Positions 55,815-64,000 of a stretch of DNA of 64,000 nt are shown here, one piece after another. The notes under the pieces were generated by a model, which ran no database searches, had not been told where the DNA came from, and was given only the letters and a program-made list of their open reading frames with translations. A program made the translations under genes and the position numbers. Position 1 is the first letter of the stretch; each line of letters starts with the position of its first letter. The DNA comes from Wyeomyia smithii (lineage: Eukaryota; Arthropoda; Insecta; Diptera; Culicidae): positions 137,465,638 to 137,529,637 of the forward strand of contig NC_073695.1 of the NCBI RefSeq assembly GCF_029784165.1, given 5' to 3'.

Positions 55815-58471
55815 TTACTGACTATAAAGTGAGCTAATCGTTGCAATTGAGGATTGCAACGATTTTTGTCGGAATTTGTTGATAATTTGGCTTGACATAT
55901 TTTCTAATGTTTCTACATTAGTGAGCCTATGTAGCTCGTTCGTGCTAAACCAGGGAGGACGCTTCAAAATCATTTTCAAAAGTTTATTCTGAATCCTTTG
56001 ACGTGTCTTCTTTCTGGTTGCACAACAAGTTGTCCAGATGGGAACTGCATATAACATTGCTGGTCTAAATATTTGTTTGTAAATTAACAGTTTATTCTTG
56101 AGACAAAGTCTAGAATTCCTGTTGATAAGAGGATATAAACATTTGATATACTTATTGCACTTTGACTGGATATTTTCAATGTGCTCCTTGAAAGTAAGAT
56201 TCTTATCATAAATTAGCCCTAAGTATTTAACTTGATCAGACCAATTTAAGACCACACCGTTCATCTTAATAACGTGGTTATGGGTGGGTTTGAAAAATGA
56301 ACTCTTGGCTTATGAGGAAAAATAATTAACTGTGTTTTTGAAGCATTAGGGGAAATCTTCCATTTTTGTAAGTATGAAGAAAATATATCTAAACTTTTTT
56401 GAAGCCGACTGCATATAACACGAAGGCTTTTTCCTTTTGCGGAAATGCTTGTATCGTCACAAAACAGAGATTTCTCACAACCTGGTGGTAAATCAGGAAG
56501 ATCAGAAGTAAAAATGTTATATAAGATTGGGCCCAAGATACTCCCGTGGGGCACACCAGCTTTAACAGGCAATCTATTAGAATTACCATTTAGATAGTTA
56601 ACCTGGAGAGTGCGGTCAGTTAAATAACTTTGTATCATTTTTGTGAGGTAAAGCGGAAAACTGAAATTTGACATTTTAGCTATTAAACCTTTATGCCAAA
56701 CACTGTCGAATGCCTTTTCTATATCTAGAAGAGCAGCTTCAGTCGAATAGCCTTCAGATTTATTAGTTCGAATCATATTTGTTACTCTACTAGTTACTAC
56801 TGATGAGTAGTGGAATGCCCATGGCGAAAACCAAACTGCTCATTTGCAAAAATTGAGTTCTCATTAATATGTCTTATCATTCTATTAAGAATTATTCTTT
56901 CAAAAAGTTTGATAATAGAGGAAAGTAAACCAAATGGTCGATGCCTCAGCTGGATTCTTTGCGGGTTTTAAAATTGGAGTGACTTTGGCATTATTCCATT
57001 TCGTAGGAAAATGTGCTAGTGCAAAGCATCTGTTAAAAATTTTTACCAAGAAATTTAAAGAGTTTTCAGGAAGTCTTTTGATGAGGATATAGAAAATCCC
57101 ATCATCTCCTGGTGCTTTCATGTTTTTGAATTTTTTGAGAATGGTTCGTCCCTCATTCAAGTTTGTCTCCAATAGCTCTTCGGAAAAAAATTCTTGGGTG
57201 GTGATCTGAACATACTTTTGGTTTACTTCATTTTCAATAGGACTTACTACGTTCAAATTGGAGTTATGAACACTCTCAAACTGCTGAACAAGTTTTTGAG
57301 ATTTTTGTTCATTCGTTAGAAAAATGCAATCACCATCTTTAAGGACTGGAATGGGCTTCGAGGGTTTCTTAAAAACCTTCGAAAGCTTCCAGAAAGGTTT
57401 TAAATAAGGTTTTAGTTGTTCAACTTCTCTCATGAAATTCTCATTTCGCAAGAGAGTGAATCTATGTTTAATTTCCTTTTGTAATTCTTGAAAAATAATT
57501 TTCAAAGCGGGATCACGAGATCTTTGGTATTGACGTCTCCGTATGTTCTTCAAACGTATAAGAAGTTGAAGTTCACTGTCAATAATTGGTGCATTAAATT
57601 TCACTCTTGCCTTAGGAACTGATAAATTCCGGGCATTGAGTATTAAGCTGCTAAAATTTTCTAATGATCTGTCAATGTCAGCACTATTTTGTAAAATAAT
57701 ATCATCATTCAAATTTTCCTCGATCGTAGAACGATATGTATCCCAATTAGTCTTGTGATAATTTAACACAGATCTAGTGGGATTTAAAATAGTTTCATGG
57801 GAAATAGAAAATGTTATGGGAAGATGATCAGAATCAAAGTCAGCATGAGTTAATAAATCACTGCATGAATGGCTTTGATTTGTTAAAACCAAATCAATTG
57901 TAGATGGATTCCTAATAGAAGAATAACATGTAGGACCATTTGGAAATAAAACTGAATAAAATCCAGCCGAGCAATCATTAAACAATATTTTTCCATTGGA
58001 ATTGCTTTGAGCATTATTCCAAGATCGATGTTTCGCATTAAAATCACCGATGATTAAAAATTTAGATTTATTTCTTGTGAGTTTTTGCAAATCTCCCTTG
58101 AAATAATTTTTTCGCTCACCAGTGCATTGAAAAGGCAAATACACTGCGGCTATAAATAAAATGCCAATACTTGTTTCAATTTCAATTCCCAAACTCTCGA
58201 TAACTTTGGTTTCAAGATGGGGTAAAACACGATGTTTTATTCGACGATGGATAACTATTGCAACTCCACCACCGGCAACATCAATTCTATCAAACCTATG
58301 AACTATAAAATTCGGGTTCTTTTTAAGTTTAATATTTGGCTTTAAAAGCGTTTCAGTCACAACTGCAATATGTACATCGTGGACTGTTAAAAAATTGAAA
58401 AATTTATCTTCTTTCGCTTTTATAGAGCGAGCATTCCAATTACGAAAATTTACTGCTTTATTTAAAATCAT
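55815..58471 (-). pseudogene. J2 ORF2 (endonuclease and reverse transcriptase), frameshifted
   Basis: It starts MILNKAVNFRNWNARS at 58471, overlapping ORF1 by 14 nt. The endonuclease (58471 to about 57770) shows VTETLL, IIGDFNAKHRSW and SDHLPITF. The linker and RT begin at KAPGDDGIFY. A frameshift near 56945 and another near 56790 interrupt RT. The frame 56261-56776 then gives LLDIEKAFDSVWHKGL, AGVPHGSILGPILYN and LFCDDTS (FADD box with Ala to Cys). A last shift near 56265 leads to the C-terminal frame 55815-56264 (VKYLGLIYDKNLTFKEHI). The jockey clade lacks RNase H, as here. Confidence 0.9.
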
Positions 58472-59756
58472 TGCTGAATTTCAATTTCATAACAATATTA
58501 GTTGTAAATTTTATACCTTCTTGAACAGCCTCGTACATCGAGTTACAGTTCAACAAAACGGACATTAGCTGCAGCATGGATTGTTGTAGGTATTCAATCT
58601 TTTCGGGTGTTGGAATACCTAAATCAATACTGCCTGACTTTTCAGCACCAAACACGAATGGTTTGTTACTGTTTGAATTTGAAATATTACCTGAAAGGAC
58701 ACTGGCATATGAACAGCCTGGTGTTGCCTGAACAGGATTTTTTGTCTGAAATTTGTTAGCTGAATTTAAATTATTACCTACAGACACACCTGCTAATGAA
58801 AGTGCTGGTGATGCCTGAACAGTATTGAATGTCTTTTGTATACCCACATTGACAACAGGTTGCTTAGAATTCCTACGTTGTCTGGAAGCAATAATTTTTG
58901 ACCTTACAGGACAATTAAAGAAATTAGATTTGTGATTTCCCCCACAATTTACACATTTGAAACTATTAGTGATCTCTTTCACGGGGCAGATATCTTTCGT
59001 GTGACTAGTGTCACCACAAATCATACATTTTGCTGCCATATGGCAGTTTCGAGTTCCATGACCATAGGCTTGACAATTCCGACATTGCGTAAGATTATGG
59101 ATTCCTCCATGTCTCTTGAAATTTTCCCACTTTAATCGCACGTTGAATAAAACACGTGCTTTTTCTAAACATTTTAAATTATGTACTTTGGGACGATCAA
59201 AATGTACTAAGTAATTTTCCTGGTGTATTCCAGTTTGAAAAATTTTGGCATTTGCCTTTCGTTTCATCAAAATTACTTGGTTGGGGGCAAAACCAAGTGA
59301 TTCTGACAAACAATCTTTGATTTCATCAATACTTTGATCATTTGAGAGACCTTTCAACACAGCCTTAAACGGTCTCTCGTTTTTGGCATCAAAAGAGTAA
59401 AATTTATACATCTTTTCAGTCAAATACTGTAAAAGATGTTTATGGCCATCAAAAGATTCGGCCAAAATACGAATTTCGCCTTGGCGACAAATTTGAAAAT
59501 TAACTTTCACATTCGATAGAAATGATGAAAGTTCTGATCGGAATGCTTTAAAGTTTGCTACAAATACCACAATAGGTGGAACTTTAACCTTCTTCATAAC
59601 GGCTTTATGCTCAGTATGAGAAGTTTGGAATTCTAGATCCCCAACAAAAGAAAGAATATCATACCTGTTAGTCGAAATTTCAGTGTTACTTGGAGGAGAT
59701 GCCTCACGTTTCCTTGATGCCGCATCGAAGCGAGCTTTTTTATTTTTTCCAGGCAT
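58458..59756 (-). CDS. J2 ORF1 (gag), intact, 432 aa
   Basis: The frame begins MPGKNKKARFDAASRKREAS with a basic N-terminus. The gag core has KVPPIVVFVANFKAFRSEL, LTEKMYKFYSFDAKNERPFK and GFAPNQVILMKRKA. Three CCHC-type knuckles lie at about residues 213-275: CRNCQAYGHGTRNC, CMICGDTSHTKDIC and CVNCGGNHKSNFFNC. A Ser/Asn/Gln-rich linker and a C-terminal PTPEKIEYLQQSMLQLMSVL helix follow. This architecture is that of jockey-clade ORF1, also the source of the Drosophila telomeric element gags. It would bind element RNA. Confidence 0.9.
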   Translation of the reverse strand: MPGKNKKARFDAASRKREASPPSNTEISTNRYDILSFVGDLEFQTSHTEHKAVMKKVKVPPIVVFVANFKAFRSELSSFLSNVKVNFQICRQGEIRILAESFDGHKHLLQYLTEKMYKFYSFDAKNERPFKAVLKGLSNDQSIDEIKDCLSESLGFAPNQVILMKRKANAKIFQTGIHQENYLVHFDRPKVHNLKCLEKARVLFNVRLKWENFKRHGGIHNLTQCRNCQAYGHGTRNCHMAAKCMICGDTSHTKDICPVKEITNSFKCVNCGGNHKSNFFNCPVRSKIIASRQRRNSKQPVVNVGIQKTFNTVQASPALSLAGVSVGNNLNSANKFQTKNPVQATPGCSYASVLSGNISNSNSNKPFVFGAEKSGSIDLGIPTPEKIEYLQQSMLQLMSVLLNCNSMYEAVQEGIKFTTNIVMKLKFSNDFK

Positions 59757-60010
59757 AACTGGACAACTTCACTACACTTTCACTTCACTATAGAATTTGA
59801 GTAGAAATATCTCAAACCAAATTAATTCACTAAACACTCGTTAACTTTAAAAACAAATTTATTACTTTGCCTTTCAACAGGTAGTCTTTTAAAAAGATTG
59901 CCTGTTGAAAGCGAAAAACAAAATTTTAATATCTCTCGGTAGTCTAAGACTTAGCCTCGAGCTGTTGGTAAAATGCGACCGTACTGTAGGACAGTTCAAG
60001 TCGATCTGTG
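59757..60010 (-). other. J2 5' UTR
   Basis: The leader begins CACAGATCGACTTGAACTGT on the minus strand. It aligns with the J3 leader at 1685-1903, including CTTTTTAAAAGACTACCTG. Jockey elements transcribe from an internal promoter in this region; no motif was assigned. Confidence 0.65.
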
Positions 60011-60019
60011 AAGCATGTA

Positions 60020-60269
60020 CACTGAAGTGGCTTTTTACGCGGGGGATACATGCCGCGTAAGAAGAAACCGCGTAAAAATCCGCGTGAAAAACCCCGTGAG
60101 TTCCGGAAGAAAAAAATATCGCGTAAACTCCGCAATCCGCGTAAATTCCGGAATCTGCGTAAAAAAAAAACGCGTAAATTTCGTAATCCGCGTAAAATAA
60201 ACCCGTAAATTCCGGAATCCGCGTAAAAAAGCCGCGTAAAAAAAGCCCGCGTAAAAAGCGACCTTAGTG
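60020..60269. mobile_element. Tc1/mariner-type MITE with CGCGTAAA-rich interior
   Basis: The left end is CACTGAAGTGGCTTTTTACG. The right end, reverse complemented, is CACTAAGGTCGCTTTTTACG. TA flanks both (60018-60019, 60270-60271). Removing it rejoins the mariner TIR exactly (GCATG-TA-TTTTACAAG against GCATGTATTTCACAAG at the other end). The interior is many CCGCGTAAATTCCGGAATCC-like repeats. It is related to the MITE at 10971. Confidence 0.9.
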
Positions 60270-60599
60270 TATTTTACAAGTTTGTTGTTCGAAATCAAAT
60301 TGTAACTGGTGACAACTAAAAATTTGTATTTTTCTGAGGCTCTCTTACTCCCCAAAAAACACGCTCAGAGAGGAAAGAGCGTATATATATATATAAGCTC
60401 GTTCTCTCATCTTTATACCAGTATTTTTGTTTTGTTGATGCATGCCCATTTCCGTTCAAAATGGCAACAAGAAGTATTCCGTAAGCACATTATACAGTTC
60501 GCTATGAACTGTACAACAAATTTGACTAAAAGTTCACGGTAAATCATATTGAAAGCGAAAGTTTTCCGGTTTCGACTGTGTAAAATTTCCTGCAAACCT

Positions 60600-60960
60600 C
60601 AACAACAATCCGTCAGGAAGGAAGTGGAAGACCGGCCAGAGTAGTGGGCACAAAAGGACTTTTTCCTTTTTGTCAAAATCATAATTCAAGCCTTAGGGTT
60701 TGGCTATCAATCAAGAAGTATACCAGAACGAATGTTTGAACAAAATTGAGATTCCATTTCTTCAAAAACACCGTACAGGTGAAAGGTATGTGTTTTGGCT
60801 AGATAAAACATCATCACATTACGTAAAAAACACAAACGTTCCTGAACTCACTCGACTCCATTTGAACCCCAAATACGCAACCAAACGAAACTACCTCAGT
60901 GTCTTCCAATCGAAGATTTCTTTGGTGTTTTAATTACCTTCGATGAAAAAATAACTAGAG
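60600..60960 (+). pseudogene. Mariner-like transposase relic (DD37E-like)
   Basis: TIRQEGSGRPARV at 60605-60645 resembles the GRPR-like linker between the paired HTH motifs of Tc1/mariner transposases. The frame 60700-60933 gives AINQEVYQNECLNK, then YVFWLDKTSSHYVK, which contains the second catalytic Asp. After a small shift at about 60890, CLPIEDFFGVL supplies a candidate catalytic Glu 36-37 residues later. The first Asp block is missing. It is a fossil. Confidence 0.7.
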
Positions 60961-61260
60961 ATCAACGAACTGCAAACAGTTAATTGGAAGAATCAAGAGA
61001 TGCATTCGAAAATAAAAGACTGCTTCGTCGGAAGGCCGGTATCGGACCTTTCTCAAATGTTCAATATTTTTTGTTAGTTCATAATGAATGTATCTTTATG
61101 AGAAATAAATCAGTTTCTCTATAAGATCACCTCTTTTGACAGTAGAAAAAAATTCCAAATTTTTAGTTGTCACCCGTAACAATTTGATTTCGAACAACAA
61201 ACTTGTGAAATACATGCTAAACTGAAATTACGTAGCGTATTTATTTGAGTCTAATGGTTT

Positions 61261-61439
61261 CGAACGCAATGAACACCGTCTTTTTCGAAGATGGAAATAA
61301 TTTAAAATAGGTTGCGTACTATTCTAAAGAATGCAATGCTTTCAAATTTGGTATTGTGAAGTTGATTATATAATTGATTAATTTTCAGCGAAAAAACTTC
61401 ATATAAAGATGTTCCAAAAGTTGTTTATTAAATGCTCGA
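61261..61439. other. Short unassigned spacer
   Basis: Nothing is recognised between the mariner TIR and the 3' end of the Penelope-like element. Confidence 0.5.
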
Positions 61440-61737
61440 AGATAAATTATGGTACGATGGTTGGTTGAAATTTCGGCTGAGCAGTCTTGAATAAGTAGAA
61501 CGATCTGGTTTTTTACTGTCCGACGTTTCGTCACAGATTAGTGACATTTTCAGGGGAAACTGTGGGTGTTTATAATCGATTAGTGGCTGTTTTAGTTCTT
61601 AAAGTTATTAACAATTGATGAAAGTCTAGCTAGTTGTCTGTGGTTGATGTGTCTGTGACTTACATAATTCTTGTTTGTTTCTTATCTGGATGCTTTTTAG
61701 AGCTTATCGTCAACATTATTTAGGGCGATTCGGGGTA

Positions 61738-61951
61738 AAAGCAAAGCAAAGCCTTGGTGCTACATTCCGATTCGGAACTTGACCTTCTGTTTACTATACA
61801 CAGACTTCGCAGCCAACCGTTAAGTGTACAGGACAATTGCGGGGCTAGCGCTACGATCCTACTGGCACTAACAGTCTCTCCCGAGTCGAGACTCGAACCT
61901 ACGACGACTGGCTTGTTAGGCCAGCATCGTACCTCGAGACCAGCTAGGGAG
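61738..61951 (-). mobile_element. tRNA-derived SINE, family 2, minus orientation, inserted in the Penelope-like element
   Basis: The minus strand has the tRNA-like head CTAGCTGGTCTCGAGGTACG, the B-box-like GGTTCGAGTCTCG and the tail AAGGCTTTGCTTTGCTT. A 13-bp TSD, GCGATTCGGGGTA, is at 61725-61737 and 61952-61964. Confidence 0.9.
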
Positions 61952-62174
61952 GCGATTCGGGGTACATTGTACAATATTGGTGTTCATAAAAATCTGTGGT
62001 ATAATTTTTAACTTATGAATATTTTAAATAAACTTACAAAGCTCTTTGCTGTGGACCTATTGCGGTAGTGGATGGTAACATTATTGGATTATTCTGGGAT
62101 TATCGGTAACATTGGGATTCGGGGGGTAAGACATCTGTGTTACTCGTGGTGAGATTCAAAAGACAGAGAAGGAA

Positions 62175-62640
62175 CTAATTGGCTAACGCCTTGGTATTAG
62201 GTATGAAACAAGACGAAACAGCTGCGTAAGTTGAGTTGAGTCCATCGAGATCGACTCGCTTGTTGACAGTATTGGGCGTGTTGTGTATATGACATATTTC
62301 TAAGAATGGTAGGGTATGGGTGCGGTTGCTATGATCGACAATAGTGTTTCGACTGAAGTCAAAACTGTGTTTGTGTTGAATACAGTGGTTAGTGAGTGCC
62401 GTTTGTTCTCGCAACTCGTCCAGCTCTCGTTAAGTGTTAGTGCTGGCACTAAGTATCTGCTGTAGCTTGTTTACGTTGGATTTGTGTCCTGCTAATCGCA
62501 TGTTTAGTCTGTTCTGAGTCATTCCAATGTAGCAACTATTGCAGTCGCTACAGGGAATTTTGTAAATAACGTAGCTGTGCTTCTCTTTTCTTTTCAGATC
62601 TTCGTGTGTAATTGGTGTGGTAGAAATACTACACTTTCTC
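62175..62640 (-). pseudogene. GIY-YIG endonuclease domain of the Penelope-like element
   Basis: The frame reads HSYVIYKIPCSDCNSCYIG, which carries the V-I-Y...Y-I-G core with the CxxC zinc insertion of Penelope nucleases. MTQNRLNMRLAGHKSNVN follows, with the catalytic Arg and the His of the motif. After an in-frame TAA at about 62429 it continues ALTNHCIQHKHSFDF and LPFLEICHIHN, containing the catalytic Glu and the conserved Asn. In Penelope-like elements this domain nicks DNA at insertion. One stop codon disables it. Confidence 0.82.
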
Positions 62641-62799
62641 TAACCATCTGGCACGCATGTGTAAATACGACATCTTCAATCCAGTCACTCTGACCTGCTT
62701 AACAATAAACCTTTTTCTGCCTTCCTTGTTTTAAACCTTCGTCAGTGTTTGCACATGTGCGCATAACTGGCAACCTTGCTTATATTGTTATTGTGTTTA

Positions 62800-63340
62800 T
62801 TTTTGGTGTCCGTGATTTTGCTGTTTTTTAAACTGTATTAAAGCCTTTATACTCGTATAAATTAGTTTGTTGACTTGCTTCGATATCATTTTCTGTGAAG
62901 ATAGTGAAATGTAGTGTTTTACCTATTTTTTGAGTGAACTTGTTTAAAATGATAATTGCTTTTTGCTTTTGCTTTTGGGATACCATCTGGTCAGAGGCAC
63001 AAATCAGGACATCTATTTTTTGGCACAAATTTGATCCAAATTATTTTTATTCTGGTTCAAACTGGTGGTATGTGATTTGCACTTCAAAATGCTATTCGGT
63101 TGTTAATTTATTCAACATGTATCTCGAACGATCCAATTTTATCAACTTTGAAGTTTTAGGAATTTGTATGTCCCCAAAGAATTCAGCACACGTAAACTGT
63201 TTAAAATTAAATATAAAAATTGTCAAATGTTCAACACTATTCACTTTACTCAGGCTTAACCAAAGAAATAATTTACACAGTGAGCGTTGTGTGGTTAGGT
63301 ATCGAGATTTATCAGAATTATTCACATTATTGAACATTTA
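62800..63340 (-). pseudogene. Probable Penelope-like RT C-terminal relic
   Basis: The frame 62828-63028 reads CQKIDVLICASDQMV, in the position of the RT catalytic box (one Asp retained), and ILNKFTQKIGKTLHFTIFTE, resembling the motif after it in Penelope RTs. The frame 63092-63337 may be an earlier RT part but shows no clear motif. The assignment rests on order and short similarity. Confidence 0.45.
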
Positions 63341-63411
63341 TTAAGATAGACAGGTTTAATATCTGATCTCCCAGATATTTCAATTCTGCATTATAGATTT
63401 TTCCTGATTTT

Positions 63412-63632
63412 GGGACCGATTACAAGAAACGAGGCGAGCAATTTGCTTCGCCTAGAGTTACAGACGAGCAATATGTTATAGGAAACGCGAGTGAAACTTG
63501 GCTGGTGACAGCTGAGTGGAGCAGTTTCGCAGACGAGCTACTCGTCCGAGATCCAGCCGACTCACCATCTGTTATATCTAAATTGGTCAGGCGAGTAACT
63601 CGTTGCTCACCTCGTTGACTGTAATAGGCCCC
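63412..63632. mobile_element. Palindromic MITE with GGG.CC.ATTACA ends
   Basis: The left end reads GGGACCGATTACAAGAAACG and then AGGCGAGCAA. The right end, reverse complemented, reads GGGGCCTATTACAGTCAACG and then AGGTGAGCAA, so about 30 bp pair. The 221-bp element has further inverted GAGCAA/CTCG words and could form a long hairpin. The TSD is unclear (possibly TTT or TTA). No coding capacity. Confidence 0.7.
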
Positions 63633-64000
63633 TTTATTTCTTTAGCCCGCAAAACGGTCATCACTTTAAATTTTACAATTTTACCTCATAAAATGTTACT
63701 TTAAGTATTTTATCGAAGAAAAATGTCCTTTTGTTTTTATTTTTCCAGCGATGAATTCGAACTGGCAACCAGAAATGAAAAAAACAAAAATACTGGGCAA
63801 TCTCCAACAATTTCTGATATCAGGCAACATTCACGTTTCTGTTAAAAACTTACCGACTTGTGCCTTGAAATATGAGCTTGGTGATTGAAGATAATTGCAT
63901 GTCTTATGAAAATCAGGACAAATGCTAGAATATGAAAAATAAATCAGGACGCCCAAATATGATCTTAAAATCAGGACATGTCCTGCTAAATCAGGACGGA
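63633..64000. other. Window end, probable start of another repeat
   Basis: No gene. AAATCAGGAC is repeated four or more times between 63912 and 63998, including a palindromic TCAGGACATGTCCTG. This looks like the end of a repetitive element that continues beyond the window. Confidence 0.5.

Larger units (their letters stand above)
55557..60010 (-). mobile_element. Juan-like jockey LINE J2, nearly full length
   Basis: A TSD of 12-13 bp, AAGCATGTACACT, lies at 55544-55556 and 60011-60023. It spans the mariner TIR and the first four bases of the MITE, so J2 came last. The 3' end (55557) has a short poly(T) tract. The 5' end is at 60010. At 4.45 kb it carries ORF1 and a frameshifted ORF2. It is the reference used here to map J1. 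Confidence 0.93.
55508..61260 (+). mobile_element. Mariner-like element with long TIRs, host of a MITE and of J2
   Basis: The left TIR is split: 55508-55552 (AATAAATACGCTATGTAATT, AGTTAAGCATGTA) and 60270-60335 (TTTTACAAGTTTGTTGTTCG, AAATCAAATTG, GACAACTAAAAATTTG). The right TIR is the reverse complement of 61143-61260 and matches both parts in the same order, about 115 bp in all. Removing J2 and the MITE leaves an element of about 1.05 kb. It holds an IS630-Tc1-mariner transposase relic. The outermost bases and TSD are not certain. Confidence 0.82.
61440..63340 (-). mobile_element. Penelope-like element, degraded
   Basis: On the minus strand, in order, there is an RT palm C-terminal relic (about 62830-63030), a GIY-YIG endonuclease (about 62175-62620) and a 3' region ending in CTGAAAATGTCACTAATCTG with GACGAAACGTCGGACAG. 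That last motif is common at the 3' end of Penelope-like and some other retroelements. A family-2 SINE interrupts it. RT plus C-terminal GIY-YIG is diagnostic of Penelope-like elements. Confidence 0.78.

Noticed and set aside
55557..60010. Telomeric HeT-A/TART-like element
   Set aside because: The gag type is shared across the jockey clade, but the copy has ordinary TSDs inside a mariner TIR, so it is an interspersed element and not a telomeric array.
41068..61951. Possible tRNA genes at 41068, 43058, 51850 and 61738
   Set aside because: A and B boxes exist but the cloverleaf does not close, and each copy has a SINE body, a tail and (for most) a 13-14-bp TSD.
62934..63344. 136-codon plus-strand frame
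   Set aside because: It is antisense to the Penelope-like RT relic, rich in Phe/Cys/Asn from AT-rich sequence, and without motifs.

Overview
This window looks like euchromatic but heavily transposon-filled DNA from a mosquito, most likely Aedes or a close culicine. The basis is the element mix: Juan/jockey-type and I-type LINEs, a CR1 LINE, an ITmD37E transposase, a Helitron, tRNA-derived SINEs and many short TIR elements. This is inference, because no species-diagnostic gene is present. Only one locus looks like an ordinary host gene: two minus-strand exons at 54378-54828 and 54053-54136, encoding a secreted protein with clean splice sites. Its other exons lie outside the window or were not found.

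Almost everything else is nested mobile DNA, and the nesting can be read from target-site duplications (TSDs). From 1 to 23110 an old plus-strand Juan-like jockey element (J1) is broken by at least eight insertions. These are a TA-flanked MITE (910-1403), an I-clade LINE (I-E, 1428-6626, itself containing a jockey fragment J3), a small TIR element (6797-6965), a hAT-like element carrying a Ty3/gypsy 5' piece (7185-7797), a composite insert (8509-11457) holding a pogo-type and a Tc1-type MITE, a hAT-type MITE (11612-11823), a non-autonomous Helitron (12451-14910) inserted exactly between A and T, and a 7.6-kb block with hAT-like ends (15010-22648) that contains an ITmD37E transposase relic and a tandem repeat family R.

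From 23132 to 37690 a second R copy is split by I-A (23686-37527, 14-bp TSD). I-A is split by I-B (25071-34554, 12-bp TSD), and I-B is split by a CR1 LINE (about 26142-29728) whose ORF1 and ORF2 have been fused in frame by a deletion. From 37740 to 40808 lies a decayed Ty3/gypsy pol gene. From 41068 to 51507 come two tRNA-SINE families, a roughly 300-bp satellite-like array, and a GGGGTAAG-ended TIR element that hosts I-D (44144-50031). I-D is the best-preserved I element, with an intact gag and a pol gene broken by only about three small lesions.

After the host gene, a mariner-like element with TIRs of over 100 bp (about 55508-61260) was hit first by a 250-bp Tc1-type MITE and then, at the mariner/MITE junction, by a nearly full-length Juan-like element (J2, 55557-60010). 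A Penelope-like element with a recognisable GIY-YIG nuclease domain follows (about 61440-63340), then a 220-bp palindromic MITE (63412-63632).

No operon-like or defence-type gene system was found. What stands out is how much of the insertion history can be reconstructed, the fused CR1 ORF, the hAT-like element enclosing an LTR-retroelement leader, and the uncharacterised secreted gene built from repeated hydrophobic modules.
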